From the NCBI GenBank assembly GCA_037903475.1, contig JBAJFG010000334.1, positions 206,572 through 270,571 on the forward strand: 64,000 bases of DNA, given 5' to 3'. This DNA is from Ancylostoma caninum (Eukaryota > Nematoda > Chromadorea > Rhabditida > Ancylostomatidae). This document shows, piece after piece, positions 24,931-36,329 of this stretch (position 1 is its first letter; the number at the start of each line of letters is the position of its first letter). Under the pieces are notes generated by a model. It ran no database searches. It saw only the letters and a program-made list of their open reading frames with translations, and was not told where the DNA came from. The translations under genes were made by a program, and so were the position numbers.

Positions 24931-25299
24931 TGCCATATTGTTTCCAAGATTTCTCTCAAATTACTGACCTAGCGATAGAACATGCTACAATTAATGGGCA
25001 AAGTTTTGTTGTTATTTCTCCAATCCACTCATCGCTCTCGGCTCCGTGTTTATCGGAAGTATCGCTGTGGGAGCAGTGTTTACTGGTGCTGATAATGGAA
25101 GAACACGCCCAAAAGAGCTTATCAAAACAAAGTAGGGTCTCGCTTAAATTAGTGTCACTGAGTCTGATCATCAGGTCGTCGACCTCAGTTGCTCCTTGAA
25201 TGAACGTTTTTCCTGGTCTCTGTTGAAGCCCCAGTTACTCTCATCCAGTTTTTCTTTTAGTTTTTGCTTCCACTGCACAATAGCCATTGTTGAGTTCAG

Positions 25300-25451
25300 A
25301 TGAGTATGCGTAGGGCAACTATGCATACTATGTGGAAGTCGATCGCAGAGAAAATGTACTTCATAGCTCTCCGTATCTGCGATGTTTTCTTCGGAACAAA
25401 TTTATTTGCTCCTGCAGTGGTCAGTTTCTACGCAAAAGGACGTGTCACACG
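25300..25451 (+). CDS. First exon of an unrecognised membrane protein
   Basis: The ATG at 25300 follows GTTCAG directly, as at a trans-splice site. Fifty codons run to a strong donor (CG|GTGAGT). The peptide begins MSMRRATMHTMWKS and then has one hydrophobic segment, roughly YFIALRICDVFFGTNLFAPA, followed by a basic end. A phase-compatible acceptor (GGTTACAG at about 25559-25566) would add only about seven residues before a stop, giving a protein of about 58 residues. Other downstream exons may exist. No family recognised. Confidence 0.4.
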
Positions 25452-26102
25452 GTGAGTTATACCTGCGGCTGTTCACTTACTACTTGAATAATACAAAACC
25501 TAACTTGTTTTGAGTCCTCCAGTTAAAAGGTGACTGAATATTGTAAATTACCCCTTCTGGTTACAGCTGTGAGATCGGTTCTGCTGGATAGATACTTATC
25601 ATTTATTACATAAGATGACCATGCAATAGAATGGAATAAACTGCAATAGAAGGAAAGAAATAAGAAAAAACTAAAGCCATAGAACAAACAAACAAAAAAC
25701 CGTAAAGCAATAGTCACCAAAAATACGACATCTAGGACTGAGATTGTGTTTTCGGAGACAGCTTCTTGAATGTGGTGTAGCCGAGAGGATTAGATGATTT
25801 GTGCGGATTTTGAGAAAAAACCTGTCAACAAAAAGATAGCGCCTGCAATTTTTCCTAGCTTTCCTATGTTGAGATTTATTGGTTAACCACGACTACTGGG
25901 CCCGTAGTAAACTGTCCATCACCATCAGGGCGATGATCGCACTTCGCATTGGAGAGGAGTATGGTGATCATCGCCACGGTGAATCGTACGGGCCGTACAT
26001 GAAAAAGTGATCAAATGTACGTGTTTCACGTATTCCCACATCACTTCCGGGGCTGTTTTAGCGTGTGAGACAGTTATGAACCATTGCAGCTAACAAGCTA
26101 GA

Positions 26103-26157
26103 ACGACTACGAATTGTCAGAAGCACCAAGAGCACCTCTGTGCTTCTGACAAGTCGT
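26103..26157. repeat. Perfect 13-bp inverted repeat (hairpin)
   Basis: TTGTCAGAAGCAC at 26114-26126 pairs with GTGCTTCTGACAA at 26140-26152. The flanking ACGAC/GTCGT also pair. Confidence 0.7.
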
Positions 26158-27084
26158 ACATATTCGAGCTCGTTCTGTGCTCTGGGGCGAAAATCAACAT
26201 GCCTGAGTCCGCATGCATTCTGTGCAATTCGCGCATCTGATCATACGTACCTTCACATCATCACTCGGCGTCTCTTCGCCCCGCACACTACCTAGTCGCC
26301 AAACGATGGCGATCATCGCCCTTCAGGGCGATGAGATCAGCGCCCTGCACACACGTGCTCGCAGCACCACCACGGATGGTGATGATCTTCCATTCCTCAG
26401 TATTGGAAGGTCGTCGCGCGTGCGATCATCGCCCCAAGTGTGGCGACGAGTTGTGCAGGCAGTTGATCTCACCGCCATGAGACTTTACTACGGGCCTTGG
26501 TTTCAACTTCAAGTTCAAAGGCGTTTTTGCACTGTTGCCCATTGGCATTACAGGATTGTTCAGGATCGTTATTCTGGCACTCTAGTAGTTCACCTTTTCA
26601 ATTGCAGTCTCTTTATGCGCCTTTTCAAGATTAGTCTCTCATGCAGACATCAATGCCACACCCTTGAAGATAAGACCTTTATAGGTTTCTTATGCGTCCA
26701 GTGGGCAAAAGATCACTAGTGCATCTAAGATCACGATCTGGGGAAAGAAGTAATCCAAGTAGCGTTAACCATACACAGTGCTTTGCCATCTTATGCAGTG
26801 ATTATGTGGAAAATCCGTGTTCGCCCAATCTTACATAAGCGTTGCGTACTCCTGAATGTGGGATTGAAAGTGATCGCATTGAGCTCCGTATATTCGCATG
26901 GGAGAGAAGTTTTAAGAGGGTCTGCTGATGTTCACGAACGTTCTCCCGCGAATTATTTGAGCGACATGCAATTCTTACCTTACGGTGTTGGGACAGTGCA
27001 TTTTTATTACAATAATAAACAGAAAAAAATAGGTTATCCTGTTTCCGTTTCGTTCCCTAACACTATACGGAAACAAGACAAAGA

Positions 27085-27129
27085 ATATGGCCTTCCCGGG
27101 ACCTCATCAGTAGTGAAGGAAGGCCATAT
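27085..27129. repeat. Perfect 12-bp inverted repeat (hairpin)
   Basis: ATATGGCCTTCC at 27085-27096 pairs with GGAAGGCCATAT at 27118-27129 across a 21-bp loop. Confidence 0.7.
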
Positions 27130-27157
27130 GAACAAAAAATGTCGAAAAAGAACTAAC

Positions 27158-27222
27158 CTTTCTTTTCCTTGGTTTCTTTCTTCTTCCTCCTTTGTGGTGG
27201 CCTTCGGTCGGTGGGCAGGATC
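27158..27222 (-). other. Possible orphan exon, Lys/Arg-rich
   Basis: A 65-base stretch lies between a good acceptor (TATTCAG, 27223 upward) and a good donor (AAAG|GTTAGT). It is open in all three minus frames. One frame reads RRPPQRRKKKETKEKK, another is Glu-rich. Reading phase and partner exons are unknown. Confidence 0.25.
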
Positions 27223-28814
27223 CTGAATATAGTAGGTAGTCGTAGGAGGAATATCGAATAACAGCAGTAGTGTAGAATCAGAGGAATGGCATAGAATTAG
27301 TGTGAGAATGGGTAAAATAAGAAATTATGATTTTGAATCAATGAACGCTGCGTATCAATGGTGTCAATCTTTGTATCCGGTCCTCAGAGTGGCGTCTGCA
27401 TCCCTTTAAGTTCTCCGATGGAATTATAAAAGTAATGGAAATATTAATTCTAACACAAAATAACAAAAATAAGCATTTGAAAATAATAATAAAATTGAAC
27501 AGTTTTAAATTGACCACTACAAAATTTCCATTTTTTATGAAGTAATTTCTAAAACCCGGCAACCCATTCTTGGGAGCTTTCTTTCTTTCTCCTGTCTGTT
27601 GAATTTTAACTTCAAGAGTAGCGGAGTCTAACATGAACTGACGAGATTTTGGGCTTTGATGGGGTTTTATTTAGAAAGAGAGAGAGAATTAGAGGAATTA
27701 CAGGACTACATACGTTGTACAAAAACGCCTTGTTCTCCATTTGGTTTATCACTCATGAATTACGAACTAGAACAAAGACATGGATTGTCTTCACGTAATC
27801 TCAGCGCTTGAATTTCATTTTAGGATATAAAAAGCGTTGAAAGAGTTGTTTAAGGCGGATTTCATTTGCATTTCAATGATTTCGAAAACCTTCACTTACA
27901 TATCCATGTAGATTTTTGTTTTTCGGAAGGTGCATTACTAAAGGGACTACGAGGAGCTATGATTTCGCTTGCATTTACGACTAGAAAAGAAGTGTGCACA
28001 GATGGAAACGTGGTGGTAACCTGTCATAATAATGGCCTAAAGAATGAAAACAACGGTTTGGATTATAATATGAAGCTACTTGTAAATTGCTGTGTTGATA
28101 TGGGATCATAATAGTCACGCGACATTTTCTTGTCAATTTTATTTTTATGAGTCGCTGAGAACAACTTTATGCGTTGACATGGCTATCAGAAATGTGTTTG
28201 TTTTATAGTCTGGAGATAAGCGGCCACTCCCTTATCGGGACTTCCCACTGTACTATACAAGAACTTGAACAGTTGTGCACAGTAATGTATAATTCAGCGT
28301 GCTGCCACGAGAACTTGAAATTCTTAGCTTTCATTAGATCTTACTGAATAGTAAGTTTTTTTCCTCGAGCCACTAATACAACGGAATTCCCAAGCAAAGG
28401 TAGTGGGCGTCAGAACGCCGGCGTTGATAAGGGTAGGGACACGGGACTAGCCTGCTCCTTTAGCATATCTAACGCATGTGACTGGAACTACATATAAATA
28501 CCGTCGCATGTGATTTCTTTATGTTGACAATGCCTTGTGCTACTTCAAGAATAAATCGCTGAAAGGTTCAGTGAGCGGCATAACACTCAGGCCACCTCCA
28601 CATCACACATCAGGGTACTAATGGCCATAGGCAAGCTATACATCTCCGGAGGTGATCGACCACCCAGGAAAGCGACACTAAAATAGGATACCGGTGGAAG
28701 AACCTGTAGAAAGTTACAGAAGCATCCATGTCAACAACATTCGTCCAGAGTGCACCACATTTTCTAAGAAAAACACAGCACATAAAAGTAAGCAAACTTA
28801 TTCCAATATTGCAG

Positions 28815-30704
28815 TCTACCGGATGCGTTTTTGGATGGATTTTCTGCCTTACCGTCCGTTGCAATGGAGCAGATTTTCTCGGGTGTTTGTGCGGAGGACA
28901 TGAGCAGCTTACAGATGGTGTGCAGAAGATGGAGGAACCTAATCAAGTGCGTGTTTTCATTCTCATTGAAGAGAACACCCACGGAAATTTCGCTCTCACA
29001 GATTTTGCTGTCTTCCTAGGTTTTGCGCTATATGCAAGCAAACGCAGTGTTCAATTTTGTCACATGCAACAAAAGCGGTTTCATTGCCAGTAGTTAAGCC
29101 AATTTGCAAAGAATGAGTTGATAAATCTAAAAAAATGACCTTAAATAGAAGAAGGCTGGAATTAAAGCAAGTTACGTCATAAAGATAGAGAGTGATTGTG
29201 AACGAAAACGCTCACTCATCTCATGCTAAAACTCATCTCAACTGAACGCTAGCACGCACCTGATCTCTTTATATCTGTCCGTGGGTGCAGCTTTTAGAAA
29301 CTTTGTCTTCTTTAGATTCTCTCGTACTTGTGGGCACCTGGTGAGATCACTGTCAATCTCCACAATTTCAGATCACATCCATCCCTATACACTCGCAGCT
29401 CAATAACTGACGTTACTATCAGTTTCAACAATGGAATACGATACATCGCACAATCTACAGATGGTCAGCAGGGACAGTGCTTACGCGCACAACAAATGTG
29501 AGAGCCGATATTCCTGCTGGAGTGGAACCTGATTGAGCAGAGTCAGACGTCAGAAAGTGTCTGAGGGTGATCACCACCATTTTGAGCAAGTGCTTCACAG
29601 CTTTTCGCAAGAAAATGAGGGAATATCCCAGTTTTGGGCGAGAGTTGCCTTCTTGGACTAGTGAAACCACAGAAAAAGCCTTTGACCAACCACTGTTTTT
29701 TCAAAGCAGGACCAGAGGGCACCATTATCAACCAACTTTGAATACGCCGCTATCAGCGATGAGTGACTGAAAAACTGAGATAGGCTGTCTGAGATACGCA
29801 ACGGTTATTGACACGAATATCTTTAGAATACTAATAATGAGCGAGGGTGGGAAACTATGTGGAGCCAGTGTGATCCATGCAAGTTCGGAAAATTATCGAA
29901 GTTTTGTGAATTTGGTTGCGCAGCTTATAAACATGTTAGGACTTGAAGGTGTGTCACGACTGTGAGCTGGGCAAAAAGAGAAATGTAAAGTTTTATGAAA
30001 TTAGGTATCGTAAGCCGAAGATTATTATAACGGTGTTATTTCAAGTGCTGATTACAATGGTATCAGAGGAAAATTCCACGGTCTCCAGAAAAGGCGAGGG
30101 TGGGGAAGTTGGCGGTGTTCTATAATTATAAAACGCACTGTAATTCAAGAATAGGAGCTGCACTTGTGCTCTGCTATGTGAATGATTTCGTGCTTTTTTC
30201 TCAATGGAAACCAAGGGAAACAAATGCTACTTCATTTTTTCTGGTTCTTCCGAAAGATTATCCACTTGTACTAACTGAAGACCAGTTTTCGCAGTTGGCA
30301 GTCTTCATGATATAATGAATGAACTTTTCCAGGAGTCATCGCAATCTTGCATCGCTCATCCCACGGCTTACCGCGAACCGTCTCGAGCTGCGTATTCATA
30401 ACATCGAATTTCACTACAGCGACCTTCGCCTGAATTCAGTCAACACCCAGGTGGTCGACATCAAATTCTGCAGGCAGATCGGCAATGGCTTGAAGAGGTG
30501 GGTCTCATAACCCTCGGGGTACTCCGCTCCTCATGTCAGGGTGTTTTCAGTCATGTCGAGGCGTTACTTTCGGAGCTCGCCCTGAATCGCTCAGTGAAGA
30601 AGGTATCCATCTCCTCCGAAGTTGCACAGCGTGAAGCTACTCTCCCCAAGGATATATTCGAAATCTTCGAATCAAATAATATTGAACTGGATGTCAACAT
30701 ATAA
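28815..30704 (+). CDS. F-box protein, 5' end unresolved
   Basis: Likely substrate adaptor of an SCF ubiquitin ligase. Three exons join in phase: 28815-28946, 30333-30497, 30551-30704 (stop TAA). The first encodes an F-box: LPDAFLDGFSALPSVAMEQIF, then DMSSLQMVCRRWRNLIK, with the LP, IF and VCRRW positions of the family. The remaining roughly 105 residues (starting SHRNLASLIPRL) match no domain I recognise; nematode F-box proteins often carry variable C-terminal domains. For the last exon I used the acceptor GTTTTCAG at 30550, because the nearer one at 30540 shifts frame. The start codon is missing: the first exon needs two bases from an upstream exon I could not find. AATAAA lies at 30790. Confidence 0.6.
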
Positions 30705-30789
30705 TTGTCAGCTTGTACTTTATGATTCGTGTTTGTAAATAGTCCTGCTCTTTCATTTTCACGGGTTTGTATTAGATGAATTTGAGATG

Positions 30790-30795
30790 AATAAA
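30790..30795 (+). terminator. Polyadenylation signal AATAAA of the F-box gene
   Basis: AATAAA lies 85 bases after the F-box stop codon, within the usual range for a nematode 3' UTR. Confidence 0.5.
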
Positions 30796-31271
30796 CAGAT
30801 CACCAAAACTTCTTTTTACGAACTCAATTTGAGGACTATACCGATTCCGTTTAAACTACTGTAACGTGCTGGGACTTACATATTTCCACAGCCGCAGTTC
30901 TCTAAAGGCGCAAGTAACAGGATTAGTTGAGGCATTTCCCTGATTTGCTTTGCAACGAGCAGCGTTGTTAATGCCTCTTTATTTCTGATTTATTCACTTA
31001 TTCAATGCACTGCAGGTGCACACATGATAAGAACAAGTTTAAAAAAAAATGGAAACTGAACATTTGCAGAATTATTTAAACCAACAACACAACAGTTATT
31101 CAAGGCCAAAAAGAAGTTCGTGCGTTGGAAAAAAAATTCCCCATCGAACCTCTGGAACTGAAGCATAGAATGAATCTTGAGTTGACCAAAGTGCTTACCA
31201 CTCCCTAACACAATATAATTCCCGAATAGCATGTCTATTGAAGCCCAAAGAAAATATGTTGCAGGCATGTA

Positions 31272-32513
31272 CTGGGTGACCCAAAAGTTTTTGAGCGGCG
31301 TTCAAGTGCTACGAAAACACTATATGAGAACCAGTGACGGTCAAATTGAGCGGCTAATTTACCAGGACCAGTGCCAATAAATCTGCCTTATCAGAAGCCT
31401 ACTTCATGTTGGTGCAGCAGAGGCGATAACGTTCCAAAGCGGAGTTGCTCCTGACATTAGGGACTCTTCCAAACTTTCTCCCTCGATGCCGTTTAAAGGA
31501 TGCCGCAGGAGGGGGGGGGGGAGGCGGAGGTCAGCTGTGATGTAAACTCCGGCAGGACATTGTCTTTCAGAAACATTGGACTGCATGATGAACGAGATTG
31601 AACGTAGGATGTGAGAGGGCTAAAGACGAATTGGATAAGGTGGGCGCTCACCCAGCTTTGAAGCCAGCTTTGAGCTACGAAACGAATATCCTTGCTGATA
31701 AAACATTCATCGCACCGATCAAGGATAATTTCGGAAACGTTCTTATCGTCTAATCTCCTAAAGCCATCATGACATGAGTCCTACCATGGAACGTTACTCC
31801 CGTTCGATGAACGACTCGGTAGACCCCCAAAAATGCCACTCTTTTGAGATCACTCCTCTCTATACCATAATCTGACTGGGCGCCCTCTATACGATTTGTT
31901 TTGCGATGTTGCAAGGACATTCATGCTGCAGTTGTTTTTTTTCTCTTTAGCAGATCTTTTCACAGAAAACTTTAGAACACTTTTGTAAGATGCGATGATG
32001 ACGTGCAAATGTCCATGGGCAACTCCGCTAGGAGATGTTTCTGGCTCTGATATATCAACAGAGAAAGGACTTTGGGAGTCGAACTAGAAGAATGAGGAAA
32101 CAATTTAATCTACCCAGTCTGTACAGTGGGAGGAAAAAGAATGACCTACTCATGGCCTTCAAAATACCTAATGGGAGAACCAACATCTGTTCAACTGACT
32201 TCTTCACCTTGACGAACTTCAAGACCAGAGGGCTCCGGTTGCTAGAACACAGATCAGGCTCAAAAGTTCGCCATTGGGGTTGCAGCGGTACTTAATAAAT
32301 TTCTCAGTCACGATATTCTTCGCATGTCGCTCCCTGACCAAGGAATTGATCACAGTCAAAACTCGCTCACTGGCTTCCTAGAGTCAATACTTGTATTGTA
32401 GTTGTGTATTCTGTTGTTAAATCACCCTCCTGGTTTGGTCGCGATCGCTACCTATACAACATTTTCGCTGCATTTGAATGGCGGTGGCGGCCGAAGACTT
32501 CTGGGTCACCCTG
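31272..32513. mobile_element. Degraded mariner-type element with TIRs and TA target duplication
   Basis: The left end CTGGGTGACCCAAAAGTTTT and the reverse-complemented right end CAGGGTGACCCAGAAGTCTT match over about 27 bp. Further similarity (GTTCAAGTGC versus ATTCAAATGC) lies inside a small gap. TA flanks both ends (31270-31271 and 32514-32515), the Tc1/mariner target duplication. The length of 1,242 bp fits mariner. The interior has only short frames and I could not place the DDD motifs, so it is non-autonomous or dead. An 11-G run lies at 31511-31521. Confidence 0.8.
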
Positions 32514-32711
32514 TAATTTTCCCGGCTAAAAAATCCCTAAAATGTTAGCGAAAGAAAAAGAACAAATTATCTCTTTTTGTTGTGAAATACACTTAAAATA
32601 CCCTGACTTAGTTTAGCATTTAAAGCCTGATTTGAAAAGGAAGGATAGGATATAGAAAAACGGAGAGCCAAAGATACTCGATATGCACGCAAAATTCAGA
32701 CTTCTTCAGGG

Positions 32712-33107
32712 TCAACTCATCATGCTTCTTTCATCAGGACGTGGTCTTTCATCATGCAGATCAGCCACTGCCGCTGCGTAGCAGGTCGTAGGGAGCGACT
32801 TTCTAATGGTAACGAGCTTCTGCTTGCAGTACCTCACAGCAGCATGTAGAATAACGATGAATCCAATATTTGTGTTGTATCCGTTGAAGGAAACGAGGGG
32901 TGGGGCAATTCCCAGCTTCAATGTTCGAAATGGATCGGTTGTGAAACAGGTGGTGAATGTAGTTGAGAACACTCCTGCTTTAGCTGTTGGGTCTACCTCA
33001 AGCAATATGTAAATCTTCATGCAAGTCGATGACCAGCTTGAGCGGGGAAAAGAGGGAAGAGGGTGTTTTGGGGGAAAAAGTTTGCTCATTTTGGACTTGA
33101 AAACCAC
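32712..33107 (-). CDS. Unrecognised coding-like open frame
   Basis: A 131-codon minus frame without stops, with ordinary composition and no low complexity. A segment of the predicted peptide reads PFRTLKLGIAPPLVSFNGYN; the end is acidic/basic (DERPRPDERSMMS). I recognise no family. No splice site is needed. It may be a fragment of a repeated element or a small gene. Confidence 0.3.
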   Translation of the reverse strand: MVFKSKMSKLFPPKHPLPSFPRSSWSSTCMKIYILLEVDPTAKAGVFSTTFTTCFTTDPFRTLKLGIAPPLVSFNGYNTNIGFIVILHAAVRYCKQKLVTIRKSLPTTCYAAAVADLHDERPRPDERSMMS

Positions 33108-33519
33108 TGCTAAAAGGTATTGCGTTAGAGATTAAGTCTATGCGGCCTTTTAAGTTCATTTTTGTTCATGGCGAATTTCCATAAATTTTGATGCAAAATT
33201 TGCAGTTGCTGCCTGCAAATTGAGTGCTCCCAAGCAATATATTTAATCTTACATTAGCATGTTGCTGAGAAGCCCCTTTCTGTCTCCCTTAATAGATGAA
33301 AAAAGGTGCTACGTAACTCATTCAATGTGATTGAAATGTTCGATTTGAGCTTCGCTTGATAACATATCATGATTTTTTTCAGAGTCTTGCTTTGCCCTTC
33401 ATCACCATTACAACTGCCTTTTTCAGTTCTCGTTGCCCCTTGCTTTCTATCGTATGGAAAACCAAGTCAACAAAAATTAGCGCCTCCTCCACACATTGCC
33501 GACTGCACTCATAGAAAAG

Positions 33520-33640
33520 AGCTGGATCAGGCGCCTGGGAATATTAACGATACCGATAGAGAGAACTTCATTGATGGGAGAACAGCACAAGAGTGGTATA
33601 CGCGTTTTAGACAGGACATTTCTGGCCTGGCAAGACCTTT
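33520..33640 (+). pseudogene. Mariner transposase helix-turn-helix remnant
   Basis: The plus frame reads NINDTDRENFIDGRTAQEWY followed by TRFRQ. This matches the second helix-turn-helix of mariner transposases, where a (S/D)-x-RT-x-xx-W(F/Y)-x-(K/R)FR pattern is typical. The usual downstream PRSGRP is replaced by unrelated residues, and the frame stops at 33710. It lies outside the TIR-bounded element at 31272-32513. Confidence 0.45.
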
Positions 33641-34059
33641 TCTTCTGCATGTCCATTCGTGCGAGATAGAGAAGGCTATTCACTACGGCTGCTCCAGATG
33701 TGAGGGATAATTAATCGGTATGCTAACTTTCAACAACACGTGAATTTAGCCAATGCATAAGAACTTAGCTAACGCATAATGCAAGACATTGAAGCGTTCG
33801 ACATGATGTAATGTGACGTTCACATCGAGATTGCTCGATTTCTCCACGCAAGTTTCACCAAAATAACCACCAAGAAATTTGTATGCGGGAGCAGTCATTT
33901 GCCACCAATCCCATTCACTTCCTAGTGCAATCCATGGCCGGTAATAATCCAACCCGCATGTTGGCATCCAAGTTCCCATCCTGGTGGCACCTCTGCCTAC
34001 GAGATGCCAACTTTAGGTGACAACTCGGCGTGAGGTGGAGTGCTGTGCTTTCGGAAGAC

Positions 34060-34310
34060 GGTAGCCTTGTCCAGCGCAGTGATAAGGGTGCATCGGCGTC
34101 CGGAAGTGATCGACGCCATGATACAGGCCCAACGTTGCACGACGGCGTCCAATGTTGGGGAGACGCCGGGACACGAATCCAGCTCTGTTATAATTGAGCG
34201 CTGGCGTCCGAAGGTGGGGGAGACAGGTCCAGCGCTGTGATAATGGTGGCCAGCTCCCAAAAGTGGGAGAGACGTGTCCAAGGCAGTGATAAGGGTGAAA
34301 AGCAACACGA
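34060..34310. repeat. Degenerate minisatellite, about five units of about 50-54 bp
   Basis: Units contain GTCCAGCGC(T/A)GTGATAAGGGTG and GGCGTCCGAAGGTGGGGGAGAC. Core positions are about 34070, 34125, 34178, 34227 and 34276. In reverse complement the unit matches the array at 57730-58030. Confidence 0.7.
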
Positions 34311-34987
34311 ACTTATTCTCCAACTCAGTACTTTCTAGCACATCACTCTTCTTCACCTCACCAAGATTCCTCGGGCAGCTTTGACGATTTAGCCTCGGCA
34401 GAATGAGAGGAGGTGCAAGTGCCAAAGGTGACATATGCCTTTGTCCACTCCCTTTCTTAAGTCTAGGAAATGCAAGATATGTGTAAGTGTGTTAGCAGTT
34501 TAAACAAAATGAAGTCTTCTTCATAATGGAAGAGTAGCTTTTCAATGGAGTACGGTACCAAAACGTTAACTTATTTTTAAAAATCGGAAGTGGTAAGGCG
34601 GCATAAACAATCACGGCCCCGACACATCGTAGTAACAACACAGTGTTACTAGACTTCACCAGCAGAACAAATATACCTCGCACTTCCTTCCTCAAAACAT
34701 GTTCAACGATTTCGGTGCTGACCTAGAGATGGGTTTTCAGGACTTTTAGCCTCTAGTTGTGACTTTACAGTTGTGAGTTTATAGTTGCTAATTCACTGTC
34801 TACCTTTTCCGTGTGCATCTCTTGTACTTCATCCGGGCGTCGCTGGGATTCGGGGGACCTGTTGTGGTTCGAAAGCGGGTTTCCTGCGTGATTCTCAAAA
34901 TTGCCCATTTGTGGAGAAGAAGTCTCATGTTTTTCAAGTTTTATTCTCATTGCTCTGTGAGGTCGGTGATTTAGCAGCATTTTATCT

Positions 34988-35455
34988 ACAGTACCCACAC
35001 TAAGTTTGTTAAAAATGAACATATAGAACGCGGATTTGCGTTATTTTCGTTCTAGGGTTATAGCTCATCGTAACAAAGCGATTCACAGACCAAACCAGGG
35101 GTCAAAAATGGCAATGGGGTGGGCTACTATATTTCATGAAATCAGCCCTAAATTCTGATTTTCAACAACAAAATTCGCCAGTTTTTAATCCTGCCGCGGC
35201 CTTGCCGCACATGGCGCGCGACATACTTTGATGCGCGGCATGATCCGAGCTCTATAAATGACTCTGGAATTTCAATGTTCAAAATCGAAATTTGGTGCTG
35301 GTTCCATGAAATATGCTAGCCCACTCCACTTCTGCATCTGACTCCTGGTTTGGTCTGTGAATCGCTTTGTTACGATGAGTTATCGCCCTGGAACGAAAAG
35401 AACGCAAATCCGCGTCCTGAACGTTCATTTTTAACAAACTTAGTGCGGGTATTGT
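34988..35455. mobile_element. MITE copy 1 (468 bp) with TIRs of about 125 bp
   Basis: The ends are ACAGTACCC(A/G)CACTAAG and its inverted counterpart. The arms include GAACGCGGATTTGCG, AACAAAGCGATTCACAGACC and AAACCAGG. The centre has GC-rich CCGCGGCCTTGCCG and CATGGCGCGCGACATAC words. A second copy of identical length and orientation lies at 52772-53239. Confidence 0.85.
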
Positions 35456-36329
35456 GTATAATCAGATGCATGGCCCTTTATGGCTCTGGATACGCTGATC
35501 AATTTTTTCCAACAGTTTTGCTACTCCCACAATTGAGGAGGTTTCTCCAATACTTGTTGGAGAATTGTTATTTCCTGGAAAGAAGTAGGGTAGAAGAATG
35601 GCAAGACAACTATTATCGCAGTTATGGTGTGCATTTCTAAATCTACCGATTTGACTTAATTCGATGCTGCCGTGCAATTTTTTGCTCGTCACTGTTAAAA
35701 ATCGATGGGAGCAGGTCAAAGAGAGCTAACTTCAGCGCCTTAAGCAAATTCACGAACATATCTTGAAGTTTTAGCCATTTTCTTCAGGAAATCTGATTTC
35801 ATGTGGTACTTTCTACACTTGCTACACTAAACTCCTTCTAAGGCTCCGTTATGGAATTTCTGTTTCTCTTCACCCCTTTTAAATGAAACTCCATTTTTTT
35901 AAAATGAAACTGCATTTTTTTCTTTTTTTTCGCAGGTAAGTCAATAGTACATGTTTCAGAAGCTCCAGCGCTATTATTTTGTTTTCCTTGATTATTTAAT
36001 TTGAAAATTTTCAAAAAAGTGAGATTGACTCGCTGATGAATGGTGCCTATGAATATTTTCTCATAGATATGAAATCTGGTCTTATTTCACTCAAGCTTCT
36101 GGGGTTTAGATTTCATAGCGTTTAGATTTGGAATAAGGTTTTTGCGCTGCGAAAAATGTTATATATGTTTTGGTGGCGAACGACCACATGGTCGAGCCGG
36201 TTCGGCCTGACATATTGATCCAGCCCGTTCACCCTCTTATCAACCTTGGCTTTCAGCTAACCTTCTGCTTGTTTCGTTGCGCTAAGTTTACTTCTAAGCA
36301 GACGGTCTCCGACTGCTTTTCCCCCAACA

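Larger units (their letters stand above)
20482..25299. other. Repeat-rich intergenic stretch
   Basis: No gene recognised. It contains a hairpin element (21475-21548), a degenerate tandem family (22850-23190 with an outlying copy near 21680-21800), and a large inverted repeat (23970-24930). The phrase ATCATAA-TACGGGCACC occurs twice, near 21809 and 21990. Confidence 0.5.
25452..28814. other. Intergenic stretch with small hairpins
   Basis: No gene recognised with confidence. It holds several short perfect inverted repeats (26103-26157, 26313-26334, 27085-27129), a cluster of GATCATCGCC-like palindromic words (25920-26470), and one possible minus-strand exon (27158-27222). Longer open frames at 26213-26719 and 26783-27226 (plus strand) show no family motif. 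Confidence 0.45.

Noticed and set aside
26213..26719. 168-codon plus frame
   Set aside because: Lies across the palindromic GATCATCGCC word cluster, with no family motif and no splice context.
28694..28903. Plus frame starting MEEPVESYRS as first exon of the F-box gene
   Set aside because: Its GTAAGC donor gives phase 1, and the F-box exon needs phase 2. The other frames also fail, so I left the 5' end open.
33997..34434. 145-codon minus frame
   Set aside because: Covers the degenerate minisatellite at 34060-34310; the repeated LITALD-like words come from the repeat.
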